This document shows, piece after piece, positions 36,145 to 46,010 of a DNA stretch of 64,000 nt; the first letter of the stretch is position 1, and the number at the start of each line of letters is the position of its first letter. The notes beneath the pieces were generated by a model, which saw only the letters and a list, made by a program, of their open reading frames with translations, made no database searches and had not been told where the DNA came from. The DNA lies in the NCBI RefSeq assembly GCF_002964665.1, contig NZ_PQBZ01000013.1, forward strand, positions 372,001 through 436,000, written 5' to 3'. The stretch comes from Pseudoalteromonas sp. T1lg23B (GTDB lineage: Bacteria > Pseudomonadota > Gammaproteobacteria > Enterobacterales > Alteromonadaceae). The translations under genes were made by a program, and so were the position numbers.

Positions 36145-37944
36145 GTGAATGAAGCAGCAGAGCTAGAAAAACAAGTATTAGAAAACATATTAAAACACGG
36201 CACTGTTAATACTTTATTTCAGCCCATTTATGATATTAGCAAGCAAGATATACTCGGTTTTGAGGCATTGAGCCGTGGTGTAGATTGTTTGGAAATGCCT
36301 GACCAGTTGTTTGCTGCTGCTGGGATTCACAACAAACTGTCTGAACTGGAATTATTATGCCGAGAAAAAGCGATAGAGCGGTTTGTCTCACTGCAATTAC
36401 CCGGTAAGTTGTTTTTGAATGTGAGCCCTAGCACATTACTAGACCCGAGCCATCCGCGTGGCGAAACACGCCACTTAGTGCAAAAGCATGGGTTGGCTGC
36501 TAACAGGGTGGTTATTGAAGTTACAGAACAAGATAAGGTGGATGATGGCTTTTTATTGCTAAAAACCATCGAGCATTATCGTCGACTTGGTTTTAACATT
36601 GCTATTGATGACTTAGGAGCTGGCTACTCAGGCCTTAAACAGTGGTCAGAACTCTGCCCTGAGTATGTCAAAGTTGATAGATACTTTATTGACTACTGTG
36701 ATCAAAGCATTGTTAAAAGAGAATTTTTAAAATCCATTATTGAGCTTGCAAAAGCGACGGGAACATCGGTGATCGCTGAAGGGATAGAGCGAGTTGAGGA
36801 ACTATCATTGCTCGAGAAATTGGGCATAGTGAATGCTCAAGGATATTTGCTTGCTTACCCTCAGAGTGAACCTACGATTGAACTTGAGGCCAGTCAGTGG
36901 TCGGCCCTAAACTTGACGCCGAAAATGAATACGACAGAGCAATCAATCGCGATTGGCTGGTTAGCCATGACGCAAAGTGCCATACACCAGTGCACGCAAT
37001 GTAAGGATGCCCATAAAAGCTTTGAGTCGGATAAAAAGCTGATGAGCTTAGCGGTAGTAAATGATAATCGTGAGCCGATAGGGTTATTGCATCGAGATCA
37101 ACTAACAGAAGTGTTCGCCGCACCTTATGGACACGCGTTATATGCTAAGAAGTCGGTGATGGAACTGATGGACAAGCAGCCGTTAATAGTGGATGAAAAT
37201 GCTCAACTGGATCAAGTAAGCCAGCAAATAACAGAGCAAGAGTTTGATATTCGTCGCCATATTATTATCACTCGAGATGGATGCTACCTAGGACTTGCGC
37301 CGCTAAGAGATATTCTCAAACATATCACTGAAGAAAAAATTCGCCATGCACAGCACGCCAACCCCCTCACTATGCTGCCAGGTAATGTAGCGATAAACGA
37401 AGCAATTGAAACGCGCTTGCGAAAGCAATCTGACTTTTCATTGGCATACATAGATTTGAACCATTTTAAGCAATTTAATGATTTATATGGCTATGCAAGT
37501 GGCGATAGTGTGATCAAATTGCTCGCCGATGTAACGGTCAACGCGTGTGAACAAAGCCCATGTTTTGTTGGGCATATCGGTGGCGACGATTTTATGGTGG
37601 TGTTTGATGCCGATGATGCTGAGCAACTTTGTCATCAAATTATCAATGACTTTGAACAACAATCTAAGGCCTTCTTCACGCCTGAACATGTTAAATCAGG
37701 TGGTTATTGGGCCACCAATAGAGAGGGGCAAAAGCAATTTGTACCCTTGCTGACACTGTCCATTGGCTTGGTTAGACCTGATTTAGACAATTGTAAGAAC
37801 AGTCATCAGGTGGCGGCACTTGCGACAGACGCCAAAAAAGAAGCCAAACGATATAGAAACAGCTATTTGTTTGTATGTAATAGGCGTCGTCCGAGTGTGT
37901 CTGTGGTGAAGATAGAAAAAGATCAGGCCGAGTGCTCAGCATAA
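36145..37944 (+). CDS. EAL-CBS-GGDEF signalling protein
   Basis: This predicted cytoplasmic c-di-GMP protein (about 599 aa) has an unusual order: EAL first, then a CBS-like pair, then GGDEF. The EAL domain has FEALSRG, DDLGAGYSGLKQ and AEGIERVEEL. CBS-like segments contain MSLAVVNDNREPIGLLHR and the following HIIITRDGCYLGLAPLRD. GGDEF is introduced by HANPLTMLPGNVAINEAIE and has the active-site-like GGDDF. EAL looks intact enough for phosphodiesterase activity; the GGDDF variant may or may not cyclise. The start is uncertain: GTG 36145 is used, but TTG 36103 and TTG 36133 are in frame and none has a clear ribosome binding site. Confidence 0.85.
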   Translation: MNEAAELEKQVLENILKHGTVNTLFQPIYDISKQDILGFEALSRGVDCLEMPDQLFAAAGIHNKLSELELLCREKAIERFVSLQLPGKLFLNVSPSTLLDPSHPRGETRHLVQKHGLAANRVVIEVTEQDKVDDGFLLLKTIEHYRRLGFNIAIDDLGAGYSGLKQWSELCPEYVKVDRYFIDYCDQSIVKREFLKSIIELAKATGTSVIAEGIERVEELSLLEKLGIVNAQGYLLAYPQSEPTIELEASQWSALNLTPKMNTTEQSIAIGWLAMTQSAIHQCTQCKDAHKSFESDKKLMSLAVVNDNREPIGLLHRDQLTEVFAAPYGHALYAKKSVMELMDKQPLIVDENAQLDQVSQQITEQEFDIRRHIIITRDGCYLGLAPLRDILKHITEEKIRHAQHANPLTMLPGNVAINEAIETRLRKQSDFSLAYIDLNHFKQFNDLYGYASGDSVIKLLADVTVNACEQSPCFVGHIGGDDFMVVFDADDAEQLCHQIINDFEQQSKAFFTPEHVKSGGYWATNREGQKQFVPLLTLSIGLVRPDLDNCKNSHQVAALATDAKKEAKRYRNSYLFVCNRRRPSVSVVKIEKDQAECSA

Positions 37945-38031
37945 ACTGTGTTGTTCTAATTGGTGGTATTAAAGCTTGAGTAAAAGCTCTGCTCGGTGTA
38001 GCGTTAACAAAAACAAGTTTGGAACACAGAT

Positions 38032-38886
38032 ATGCGTAAACTCGTATTGCTGTGCCTATTGTGTAGTTGGGCTGGTTCATTAGTTGCGGCAGAAACCATT
38101 TATGTCGCCAAAGAGCAACGTACCTTGTACGATAGAGACTTGTACTTGTACGAACTATTGGAGATGTCACTCAAAGCTGCTGGTTTTGAGGCTCAGATAG
38201 AGCATGTAAAAGTACATCCTCATCAACAGCGTACGCTGTTGGCTTTGAGCCAAGGCGAAGTTGACCTGCATTGGAGTATGACGAGCCCTGAGCGAGAGCA
38301 GTTGGCAACGGCCATTCCTGTTCCTTTGTTTAAAGGCTTTATTGGCAAGCGTGCTTTGCTGATTAATAAGATGCAATTATCGCAATTTGACGATATTGAC
38401 TCGCTTCAAGCGTTATCCAAACTGACCGCAGTGCAAGGGCATGATTGGCCTGATACCAAAATTCTTGGTCATAACCATTTGGATGTAAGGCCCATGGCGA
38501 ACTATCAGGCGATGTTTGCCATGGTTTCGCGGGGCCGCCTAGATTATTTTCCTCGTTCATTTATTGAAGTTGGCGCTGAATTAGCCACACAGAGCAGCGA
38601 CAATTTGATGATTTTACCTAGTCTTTATTTACAATACCCCAGTGCGTTCTATTTTTTCGTTAATAAAGACAAGCCAAAGCTTGCTAAGGCACTCTCGCAG
38701 GGGCTGGCAAAGTTACAAGCGACAGGTGAGTTTGATGCGTTATTTGAGCGCTATTTCGCAAAGGTACTGGCTCAGCTCCCTTTTGATAACGAGACCAAAG
38801 TGTTGATACTACAAAACCCTTATTTTCAAGGTGTGGAACAGAGCTCAAAAGAAGACGCTAAATGGGCTTTAAATAGTAACAAATAA
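38032..38886 (+). CDS. Periplasmic solute-binding protein (SBP family 3-like)
   Basis: The 284-residue protein has a signal peptide (MRKLVLLCLLCSWAGSLVAA). Its bilobed-fold pattern is like amino-acid-type binding proteins: RTLYDRDLYLYELLEMSLKA, LSQGEVDLHWSMTSPERE and FDALFERYF at the end of the second lobe. No permease or ATPase is adjacent, so it may be a sensor-type binding protein or an orphan. The gene precedes a bidirectional terminator shared with suhB. Confidence 0.78.
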   Translation: MRKLVLLCLLCSWAGSLVAAETIYVAKEQRTLYDRDLYLYELLEMSLKAAGFEAQIEHVKVHPHQQRTLLALSQGEVDLHWSMTSPEREQLATAIPVPLFKGFIGKRALLINKMQLSQFDDIDSLQALSKLTAVQGHDWPDTKILGHNHLDVRPMANYQAMFAMVSRGRLDYFPRSFIEVGAELATQSSDNLMILPSLYLQYPSAFYFFVNKDKPKLAKALSQGLAKLQATGEFDALFERYFAKVLAQLPFDNETKVLILQNPYFQGVEQSSKEDAKWALNSNK

Positions 38887-38910
38887 CGTTAAAACAAAAC
38901 GAGTAGACAA

Positions 38911-38937
38911 TAAAAAAGGAGCTTACGCTCCTTTTTT
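38911..38937. terminator. Bidirectional terminator between convergent genes
   Basis: A stem of AAAAAAGGAGC and GCTCCTTTTTT around the loop TTAC (38913-38937) has A and T runs on both sides. It serves the binding-protein gene (plus) and suhB (minus). Confidence 0.9.
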
Positions 38938-38957
38938 ATATGACTGCCTCACCGCTA

Positions 38958-39761
38958 TTAACGTAGTAGTGATTCAGTTAATACAGGGCGGATTTCTTTC
39001 ACGATAAGCTGACAAAGCTTAGGTGCGCCGCAGATCACGTTGCCACTTTGGTTGTAGCTTGCACCACCGGCAAAATCCATAACCATACCACCGGCTTCTT
39101 TTACCAGTAATTCACCCGCAGCTGTGTCCCAAGGCTTAAGGCCGATTTCAAAGAAACCGTCCATGCGGCCTGCCGCAACATACGCCATATCCAATGCTGC
39201 TGAACCCGCACGACGGATATCCGCAGTGTGTACAAACAGCGCTTTAAAAGCTTCGGTGTAAGCGTCGATGTGATGTTTTTGCTTAAATGGGAAACCAGTT
39301 GCAAGTACAGAGCCCGCTATTTCGTTACTTTTAGTAACACGGATACGCTTTGAGTTTAGCTGTGCACCTTGACCACGAGACGCAGTGAATAGCTCGCTGC
39401 GAATAGGATCGTAAATCACCGCCTGTTCAACGCGGCCTTTAACTTTTAATGCAATAGAAACGGCGAAATGAGGAATGCCTTTGATGAAGTTAGTTGTACC
39501 ATCAAGAGGATCGATAACCCACTGGTAATCTGCATCTTTGCCTTCAATAACACCTAATTCTTCACCGACGATAGAATGGTCTGGATAGGCTTTAAGGATA
39601 GTATCACGGATGATCGCTTCAGCGTCTTTGTCTACGTTTGTAACAAAGTCATTAGTGCCTTTTTGTTGGGCTTCGACTTTTGATAAATCTTCACATGCAC
39701 GTAAGATCACTTTACCTGCATTACGCGCAGCGCGTACCGCAATGTTTAACATTGGATGCAT
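38958..39761 (-). CDS. suhB: Inositol-1-monophosphatase family protein SuhB
   Basis: SuhB hydrolyses inositol monophosphates and, in E. coli, also takes part in rRNA transcription antitermination. Metal-binding motifs are VGEELGV, WVIDPLDGTTNFIKGIPHFA and KPWDTAAGELLVKEAGG. The 267 residues match E. coli. ATG 39761 is the natural start. It is adjacent to and divergent from trmJ, as in many gammaproteobacteria, and directly precedes the isc region. Confidence 0.95.
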   Translation of the reverse strand: MHPMLNIAVRAARNAGKVILRACEDLSKVEAQQKGTNDFVTNVDKDAEAIIRDTILKAYPDHSIVGEELGVIEGKDADYQWVIDPLDGTTNFIKGIPHFAVSIALKVKGRVEQAVIYDPIRSELFTASRGQGAQLNSKRIRVTKSNEIAGSVLATGFPFKQKHHIDAYTEAFKALFVHTADIRRAGSAALDMAYVAAGRMDGFFEIGLKPWDTAAGELLVKEAGGMVMDFAGGASYNQSGNVICGAPKLCQLIVKEIRPVLTESLLR

Positions 39762-40012
39762 AGCATTACCTTTGGGTTGTAAAAGAACATATTCATATAG
39801 AGCCGGCGTATTCTAGCGATTTTTGTCACAAAGTAAATAACCTGTCGCAAATAAAGTTGCTGCTTTTTTGTACTGTATTGTTCTGGATAAGGAATTAGTT
39901 AGTCTGGATCAGAGGGAATGTTGCGTTCAGGTCAGTTAGAGCGCTTTTTACTATGGTGAGCGCTTGATGCTGTGATAAACTTCACAATTATTTTTTTGAG
40001 ACTGGTTAATCA

Positions 40013-40747
40013 ATGGCATTAGAAGACATTCGTATTGTGTTAGTAAACACATCTCATTCAGGCAACATTGGCTCTGTAGCACGGGCAATGAAAACAATGG
40101 GGCTATCTAAACTTTATTTAGTTGATCCTGCCTGTGAAGTAGACAGCCACGCCAGTGCTCTGGCTGCGGGTGCAACGGATGTTTTAGGTAATGCGACGAT
40201 TGTCAGTGAATTATCACAGGCAATAGAAGAGTGTGCTTTAACCATTGGCACCAGTGCTCGTTCACGCACATTGTCATGGCCTATGGTAGAGCCGCGCGAG
40301 TGTGCGCAAAAGTTAGTCAGTGAATCTGAAACAGGCCCTGTGGCTTTGGTGTTTGGTCGTGAAAATAGCGGCCTCACCAACGAAGAATTACAACTGTGTA
40401 ACTACCACGTATGTATTCCAGCGAATCCTGAATACAGTTCATTAAACTTAGCTATGGCAGTACAAACACTGACTTACGAAACCCGTATGGCGTTTTTAGA
40501 CCGTCAGGAAAAACAGCCTGAAGAAGATGACGCTGTATATCCAAGCGCACAGCAAATGGCACTGTTTTACGAGCACTTAGAGAGCACGTTAAATGAAACG
40601 GGGTTCATTATTAAGCAACATCCCGGCATGGTGATGACCAAGCTTAAGCGTTTGTTCAATCGTGCCCGACCAGAGGATCAAGAGCTAAATATTTTGCGTG
40701 GCATTTTAACCTCTATCAATAAATCTACCCGCCAAAAATCAGAGTAA
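40013..40747 (+). CDS. trmJ: tRNA (cytidine/uridine-2'-O)-methyltransferase TrmJ
   Basis: TrmJ (SPOUT fold) methylates the 2'-O of nucleotide 32 in the anticodon loop. The N-terminal [20 protein letters not shown] is the family start, and the trefoil-knot SAM site is formed by [18 protein letters not shown] and the [17 protein letters not shown] region. The 244 residues match E. coli TrmJ. It lies 231 bp before iscR, as in E. coli where trmJ precedes iscR. Confidence 0.96.
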   Translation: MALEDIRIVLVNTSHSGNIGSVARAMKTMGLSKLYLVDPACEVDSHASALAAGATDVLGNATIVSELSQAIEECALTIGTSARSRTLSWPMVEPRECAQKLVSESETGPVALVFGRENSGLTNEELQLCNYHVCIPANPEYSSLNLAMAVQTLTYETRMAFLDRQEKQPEEDDAVYPSAQQMALFYEHLESTLNETGFIIKQHPGMVMTKLKRLFNRARPEDQELNILRGILTSINKSTRQKSE

Positions 40748-40819
40748 GCCAAACTGTGGTGATGGACGTGCTGACCAGTGGCGTTAATTCGCTCCAGCAC
40801 GTTCTACGAGACAAGAATA

Positions 40820-40845
40820 ATACTTGACTAAATTACTCAGGTAAT
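40820..40845 (+). promoter_or_regulatory. IscR type-1-like box 1
   Basis: The 26-bp match ATACTTGACTAAATTACTCA followed by GGTAAT fits the type-1 consensus (ATASYYGACTRWWWYAGTCRRSTAT) well. It is the distal site of an array before iscR and should bind [2Fe-2S]-IscR. Confidence 0.85.
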
Positions 40846-40858
40846 TACAATGAACCTA

Positions 40859-40884
40859 GTAGTTGACTAATTTACTCAAGTATT
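40859..40884 (+). promoter_or_regulatory. IscR type-1-like box 2
   Basis: GTAGTTGACTAATTTACTCA followed by AGTATT is a second match. A weaker dyad (GTCAACTTTAGTCGTAAT, about 40886-40903) follows it and may be a decayed fourth site. Confidence 0.78.
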
Positions 40885-40914
40885 CGTCAACTTTAGTCGT
40901 AATACTGATGAGTA

Positions 40915-40940
40915 ATACTTGACTATCTTAGTCAGGTAAT
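40915..40940 (+). promoter_or_regulatory. IscR type-1-like box 3
   Basis: ATACTTGACTATCTTAGTCA followed by GGTAAT is the best match and lies 39 bp before the iscR start. TTGACT inside the box could also serve as a -35 element, so binding would block RNA polymerase. Confidence 0.86.
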
Positions 40941-40978
40941 TAAAATTTGCGGCTTGGTAAACTAGCTAGGGGGCTTCC

Positions 40979-41470
40979 ATGAAACTGACATCAAAGGGCA
41001 GATATGCAGTAACAGCAATGTTAGACGTTGCGTTGCATGGCGAAATTGGCCCAGTCCCGTTGGCTGATATTTCAGAACGTCAGGAAATATCTCTATCTTA
41101 CCTTGAACAATTATTTGCCCGATTACGTAAACATGGCTTAGTAAGCTCTGTTCGTGGTCCGGGTGGCGGCTATCTACTTGGTCGCGATGTGCAAAGCATT
41201 TCTGTTGGCGACGTGATCAGTGCGGTTGATGAGTCTGTTGACGCAACCCGTTGTCACGGAGAAGGGGGCGGCTGCCAAAGCGGTATGCGATGTTTAACAC
41301 ATACCCTGTGGTCGGATTTAAGCGTGCGCATCGAAGAGTTTTTAAACAATATTTCCCTTGCCGAGTTAGTCGCAAATTCAGAGGTGCGTGCGGTTGCATC
41401 GCGTCAAGATAAAAGCGTCAACAGTGCGATGAAGCAATTAGACAATATTCAAGTGAGCTGTCAACTGTAG
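40979..41470 (+). CDS. iscR: Fe-S cluster regulator IscR
   Basis: IscR is an Rrf2-type winged-helix repressor that senses [2Fe-2S] availability. [20 protein letters not shown] is the typical start, and the cluster loop [18 protein letters not shown] carries C92, C99, C105 and H108. Compared with E. coli (C92, C98, C104, H107) there is one extra glycine between the first two cysteines. It heads the isc operon and should repress it by way of the upstream boxes. The 163 residues and the ATG start behind GGGGGC are normal. Confidence 0.97.
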   Translation: MKLTSKGRYAVTAMLDVALHGEIGPVPLADISERQEISLSYLEQLFARLRKHGLVSSVRGPGGGYLLGRDVQSISVGDVISAVDESVDATRCHGEGGGCQSGMRCLTHTLWSDLSVRIEEFLNNISLAELVANSEVRAVASRQDKSVNSAMKQLDNIQVSCQL

Positions 41471-41493
41471 GTTGACGTCAAGCGGAGAAACAA

Positions 41494-42708
41494 ATGAAAT
41501 TACCGATTTATCTAGATTATGCAGCAACCACTCCGGTTGATCAGCGCGTTGCAGACGAAATGATGCAATGTCTGACAATGGATGGCAACTTTGGTAACCC
41601 AGCTTCACGCTCACACCGTTTTGGTTGGCAGGCAGAAGAGTTGGTTGATCAGGCGCGTAATGATATCGCTGATTTAATTAACGCGGACCCACGTGAAATT
41701 GTTTTTACTTCAGGTGCAACAGAGTCTAACAACCTAGCTATCAAAGGTGCTGCGCACTTCTACAAAAAGAAAGGCAAGCACATTATTACGGTTAAAACCG
41801 AGCACAAAGCAGTATTAGATACGTGCCGCGAGCTAGAGCGTCAAGGCTTTGAAGTTACCTATATGGACGTTGAAAATAACGGTCTATTAGATTTGAAAAA
41901 GCTGGAAGCAGCCATGCGTGATGACACCGTCCTAGTGAGCGTTATGCATGTTAACAATGAACTGGGCGTGATTCAGGATATCGCGACTATCGGTGAGATG
42001 TGTCGTGAACGCAAAATCATGTTCCATGTTGATGGCGCACAAAGTGCGGGTAAAGTTAAAATTGACCTGCAAGAACTGAAAGTTGATTTCATGTCGTTCT
42101 CTGGCCACAAAGTATATGGCCCTAAAGGTGTTGGTGCCTTATATGTTCGCCGTAAACCTCGTGCGCGTTTGGAAGCGCAAATGCACGGTGGTGGTCATGA
42201 GCGTGGTATGCGTTCAGGTACTTTGGCAACGCATCAGCTGGTTGGCATGGGGGCGGCGTTCCGCATTGCAAAAGAAGATTTTGAAAAAGATCACGCGCAT
42301 ATCAGTGCACTTCGTCAGCGCTTAATTGACGGCGTAATGACAATGGATGAAGTGTATTTCAACGGTGCGATTGATCAATCAGTACCAGGTATTGTGAATA
42401 TCAGCTTCAACTTTGTTGAAGGTGAATCATTATTAATGGCGGTAAAAGACATCGCGGTGTCTTCGGGTTCAGCTTGTACGTCAGCAAGTTTGGAACCGTC
42501 TTATGTATTACGCGCTCTAGGGCGTAACGATGAACTGGCACACAGCTCGATTCGTTTTAGCATTGGTCGTTTCACGACGGAAGAAGATATCGACTACACC
42601 GTCAATTTGATTAAAGAATCAATCGGTCGATTACGTGAAATGTCGCCGCTTTGGGAAATGCATCAAGAAGGCATTGACCTAGATAGCGTTGAATGGGCAC
42701 ATCATTAA
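41494..42708 (+). CDS. iscS: Cysteine desulfurase IscS
   Basis: This PLP enzyme takes sulfur from cysteine and hands it to IscU, ThiI, TusA and others. [20 protein letters not shown] begins the protein; the PLP lysine is in [14 protein letters not shown]; the persulfide cysteine is in [14 protein letters not shown]. The 404 residues and the C-terminal LDSVEWAHH are typical. It starts 23 bp after iscR with GCGGAG as the ribosome binding site. Confidence 0.98.
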   Translation: MKLPIYLDYAATTPVDQRVADEMMQCLTMDGNFGNPASRSHRFGWQAEELVDQARNDIADLINADPREIVFTSGATESNNLAIKGAAHFYKKKGKHIITVKTEHKAVLDTCRELERQGFEVTYMDVENNGLLDLKKLEAAMRDDTVLVSVMHVNNELGVIQDIATIGEMCRERKIMFHVDGAQSAGKVKIDLQELKVDFMSFSGHKVYGPKGVGALYVRRKPRARLEAQMHGGGHERGMRSGTLATHQLVGMGAAFRIAKEDFEKDHAHISALRQRLIDGVMTMDEVYFNGAIDQSVPGIVNISFNFVEGESLLMAVKDIAVSSGSACTSASLEPSYVLRALGRNDELAHSSIRFSIGRFTTEEDIDYTVNLIKESIGRLREMSPLWEMHQEGIDLDSVEWAHH

Positions 42709-42760
42709 GCAAGTTTTTGCTTGTAGCCAGGCGCTATGAGCACATAGTGAGGAAAGAGTT

Positions 42761-43144
42761 ATGGCGTACAGTGAAAAAGTGATAGATCACGTGGAAAATC
42801 CACGTAACGTAGGGTCGCTTGATAAAAACGATCCAAGTGTTGCAACGGGTATGGTGGGTGCACCAGCGTGTGGTGACGTAATGAAACTACAAATTAAGGT
42901 TTCAGATCAAGGTATTATCGAAGACGCTAAGTTTAAAACTTACGGCTGTGGTAGTGCGATTGCGTCATCATCTTTGGTAACAGAGTGGGTAAAGGGTAAA
43001 ACCCTTGATGAAGCTGCAAGCATCAAGAATACCGATATTAGTGCTGAGCTGGAGTTGCCTCCGGTTAAAATCCACTGCTCAATTTTAGCAGAAGACGCAA
43101 TTCAAGCAGCAATTGCAGATTATAAAAGTAAACAAGCGAAGTAA
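42761..43144 (+). CDS. iscU: Fe-S scaffold protein IscU
   Basis: IscU is the scaffold on which [2Fe-2S] clusters are built. The ligands lie in [26 protein letters not shown] and [12 protein letters not shown], and the HscA-recognition motif is LPPVK. The 127 residues are normal. The 52-bp gap after iscS contains a small hairpin (AAGCAA/TTGCTT, near 42707-42722) and GAGGAAAG as the ribosome binding site. Confidence 0.98.
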   Translation: MAYSEKVIDHVENPRNVGSLDKNDPSVATGMVGAPACGDVMKLQIKVSDQGIIEDAKFKTYGCGSAIASSSLVTEWVKGKTLDEAASIKNTDISAELELPPVKIHCSILAEDAIQAAIADYKSKQAK

Positions 43145-43155
43145 GAGTAAATAAT

Positions 43156-43479
43156 ATGGCAGTGACATTGACAGACGCGGCGGCAAACCGAGTTCAGGCC
43201 TTTTTGAGCAATCGTGGCAAAGGCATAGGTTTGCGTGTTGGCATTAAAACCACGGGCTGTTCAGGTCTTGCATATGTACTTGAGTTTGTTGATGAGCTAG
43301 ACGAAGGCGATGAAGTTTTTGAACACAAAGATGTAAAAATCATTGTTGATGCGAAAAGTCTGGTTTATATCGACGGCACAGAGCTTGATTACACTAAAGA
43401 AGGTCTTAATGAAGGGTTCAAATTTAATAACCCTAATCAGAAAGACGAATGTGGCTGTGGCGAGAGCTTTACGGTTTAA
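43156..43479 (+). CDS. iscA: Fe-S carrier protein IscA
   Basis: This is an A-type carrier protein with three conserved cysteines ([13 protein letters not shown] and ECGCGESF). The 107 residues are standard and the gene follows iscU by 11 bp. It delivers clusters to apo-targets or carries iron to IscU. Confidence 0.98.
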   Translation: MAVTLTDAAANRVQAFLSNRGKGIGLRVGIKTTGCSGLAYVLEFVDELDEGDEVFEHKDVKIIVDAKSLVYIDGTELDYTKEGLNEGFKFNNPNQKDECGCGESFTV

Positions 43480-43499
43480 GAGCCGCTTAGCCTGATCTC

Positions 43500-43523
43500 A
43501 AAGCCCTGCCTTGGTAGGGCTTT
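43500..43523 (+). terminator. Hairpin between iscA and hscB
   Basis: AAAGCCCT (43500-43507) and AGGGCTTT (43516-43523) form an 8-bp stem with an 8-base loop, with only a short T-run in the stem end. It could be a partial terminator that lowers hscBA-fdx expression relative to iscRSUA, or an mRNA stabiliser. Confidence 0.5.
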
Positions 43524-43574
43524 GTCGTATATTTGCAATGCGCATTGTGCGCACACTTAGGGTATATAAAAGAC

Positions 43575-44099
43575 ATGCGCTATTTTGAGCTATTTGATAT
43601 TCCAGTCGATTATAATGTTGATCTTAAAAAGATAAATCAACATTACCTTGAGTTACAGCGAGTTGTTCACCCAGATCGCTTCGCAGGCAAAGGTGAACGA
43701 GAAAAACTCCTCGCCGTGCAAAAAACAGCTGAGATCAATGACGCATTAGCGGTACTCAAACACCCAGTAAAGCGTGCTGAGTATATGCTGAGTGAACGTG
43801 GCGTTGACATTCGAGCTGAGCAGCAGACACTACAAGACCCTATGTTTCTCATGCAGCAAATGGAGCTGCGAGAAGCGTTAGAAGAGCTGCCTAACAGCAA
43901 CGATATTGAGGCAGCGATTGAGCAGTTTGAGCAGCAAATTAAAGCGCTTGATGTACAATTTAGTCAGCAATTGGCCATGCAATTAAGCAGTGACGATGCG
44001 CAAGACTTAGAGCAAGCCGCCGATAACATCCGTAAACTCAAGTTTGTATATAAGCTACGTGACGAACTGGCACGTATCGAAGACAGTTTATTTGATTAA
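43575..44099 (+). CDS. hscB: Co-chaperone HscB
   Basis: HscB is a J-type co-chaperone that brings IscU to HscA. It begins MRYFELFDIPVDYNVDL and has the J-domain HPD in LQRVVHPDRFAG. The C-terminal helical bundle has LMQQMELREALEEL. ATG 43575 is the start (174 aa, matching the family); an in-frame TTG at 43533 adds residues that do not belong. Confidence 0.96.
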   Translation: MRYFELFDIPVDYNVDLKKINQHYLELQRVVHPDRFAGKGEREKLLAVQKTAEINDALAVLKHPVKRAEYMLSERGVDIRAEQQTLQDPMFLMQQMELREALEELPNSNDIEAAIEQFEQQIKALDVQFSQQLAMQLSSDDAQDLEQAADNIRKLKFVYKLRDELARIEDSLFD

Positions 44100-44110
44100 T
44101 TCTCCAAAGA

Positions 44111-44128
44111 AGCCCGCTCGAACGGGCT
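44111..44128 (+). other. Hairpin between hscB and hscA
   Basis: AGCCCG (44111-44116) and CGGGCT (44123-44128) form a 6-bp GC-rich stem with a 6-base loop, 18 bp before the hscA start. There is no T-run, so an RNA-processing or translational effect is more likely than termination. Confidence 0.45.
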
Positions 44129-44146
44129 AAAAAGTGAAAGAGCATT

Positions 44147-46009
44147 ATGGCATTATTGCAAATCGCTGAGCCGGGGCAGAGCGCGGCACCACACGAACAT
44201 AAACTGGCCGTAGGTATTGACTTAGGCACAACTAACTCATTGGTTGCAACTGTGCAAAGTGGCGAGGCCAAAACACTGGCCGATTTTGACGGTTCTGTGA
44301 TGCTACCATCGGTAGTACGCTATCTCTCAGAGGGCACTGAAGTGGGGGCCCAGGCACAGCAAACTTCTGCACAAGACCCAACTAATACCCTAATTTCAGT
44401 AAAACGCTTTTTAGGTAAAACCCAACAAGAAATTGAGCACAGTTATGGTCAGTTGCCTTATGAGTTTGTGCAAACCGACAGTGGCTTAGCAATTAATACT
44501 GTGGCAGGCCCTGTTAGCCCAGTGCAGGCATCCGCAGAGATTTTAAAAACATTACGTGAGCGTGCTGAGCAAAGCTTTGCGGGCGAACAACTGCAAGGTG
44601 CGGTGATCACTGTGCCTGCTTATTTTGATGATGCACAGCGCCAAAGCACCAAAGATGCTGCGGAGCTTGCGGGGTTAAAAGTCTTACGTCTGTTGAACGA
44701 ACCGACAGCGGCGGCGGTTGCCTATGGTCTCGACTCAGGTCAAGAAGGCGTTATTGCAGTGTATGACTTGGGTGGTGGAACGTTTGATATTTCAATTTTA
44801 CGTCTCAACCAAGGGGTATTTGAGGTACTTGCTACAGGCGGTGACTCAAGCCTAGGTGGTGACGATTTTGACTCAGTATTGGTTAACTTGTTTAAGTCTC
44901 AAACTGGGATTAATAACTTAAATGCCAACGAACTACGCTTGTTCATTAACAAAGCCAAAGCATGTAAAGAAGCGCTGAGCAGCTACGAAACTGTTAACGT
45001 AAAACTCGACTTACGTGAGCAAAGTCACACGGTGACAGTTACCCGTGCAGAGTTTGCAGAGCTGGTCATGCCGTTGGTGAAAAAAACCTTACGTGCGTGT
45101 CGCAGAGCAGTGAAAGATGCCGAGGTTAGTCATGAAGAAATCTTGCAAGTGGTGATGGTTGGCGGCTCAACCCGTATGCCAGTCATTCGCGAGCAAGTGG
45201 AAGAGTTTTTTGCTAAGCAGCCTTTAACCTCAATAGACCCCGATCGTGTTGTGGCGATTGGTGCTGCGATTCAGGCTGATATCTTAGTGGGCAACAAGCC
45301 CGACTCTGATATGTTGTTATTGGATGTTTTGCCGCTGTCTCTAGGTTTAGAAACTATGGGCGGCTTGGTTGAAAAAATTATTCCCCGTAATACCACTATT
45401 CCCGTTGCCAGAGCACAAGAATTTACCACCTTTAAAGATGGTCAAACCGCGATGTCTTTGCACGTGTTACAAGGTGAACGAGAGTTGGTTGATGACTGCC
45501 GTTCGCTGGCAAAGTTTAGCCTCAAAGGCATTCCCCCAATGGCTGCGGGTGCGGCGCATATTCGTGTTACCTTCAAGGTTGATGCGGATGGTCTGTTAAG
45601 CGTCTCTGCGATGGAGAAGTCAACGGGCGTGCAAGCTGAAATTCAAGTGAAACCATCGTTTGGCTTATCGGACGATCAAGTGGCACAAATGCTAAAAGAT
45701 TCAATGAGCAACGCAAAAGATGATATGCAGGCGCGTATGCTTAAAGAGCAACAGGTTGAAGCATTACGTGTATTGGAAGCGCTGGAAGCGTCACTTGCCA
45801 CAGACAGTGCACTGTTAAACGAGCAAGAGCTGGCTCATTTACGCGAGCAAATGGCGTTACTCGCCACAGCACGAGAGCAGGCACAATCGCCGGATGAAAT
45901 AAAAAATGCCATCGAGAAAGTAGACGCTGCCAGCAGCGAATTTGCTTCACGTCGTATGGATGTATCAATTAAGAAAGCACTGCAAGGGCAGTCTGTAGAC
46001 GAGGTGTAA
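44147..46009 (+). CDS. hscA: Hsp70-type chaperone HscA
   Basis: HscA releases the cluster from IscU using ATP. The ATPase domain shows [42 protein letters not shown] and [14 protein letters not shown]. The substrate-binding half follows. The length of 620 residues agrees with E. coli HscA (616). Confidence 0.97.
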   Translation: MALLQIAEPGQSAAPHEHKLAVGIDLGTTNSLVATVQSGEAKTLADFDGSVMLPSVVRYLSEGTEVGAQAQQTSAQDPTNTLISVKRFLGKTQQEIEHSYGQLPYEFVQTDSGLAINTVAGPVSPVQASAEILKTLRERAEQSFAGEQLQGAVITVPAYFDDAQRQSTKDAAELAGLKVLRLLNEPTAAAVAYGLDSGQEGVIAVYDLGGGTFDISILRLNQGVFEVLATGGDSSLGGDDFDSVLVNLFKSQTGINNLNANELRLFINKAKACKEALSSYETVNVKLDLREQSHTVTVTRAEFAELVMPLVKKTLRACRRAVKDAEVSHEEILQVVMVGGSTRMPVIREQVEEFFAKQPLTSIDPDRVVAIGAAIQADILVGNKPDSDMLLLDVLPLSLGLETMGGLVEKIIPRNTTIPVARAQEFTTFKDGQTAMSLHVLQGERELVDDCRSLAKFSLKGIPPMAAGAAHIRVTFKVDADGLLSVSAMEKSTGVQAEIQVKPSFGLSDDQVAQMLKDSMSNAKDDMQARMLKEQQVEALRVLEALEASLATDSALLNEQELAHLREQMALLATAREQAQSPDEIKNAIEKVDAASSEFASRRMDVSIKKALQGQSVDEV

Positions 46010-46010
46010 T

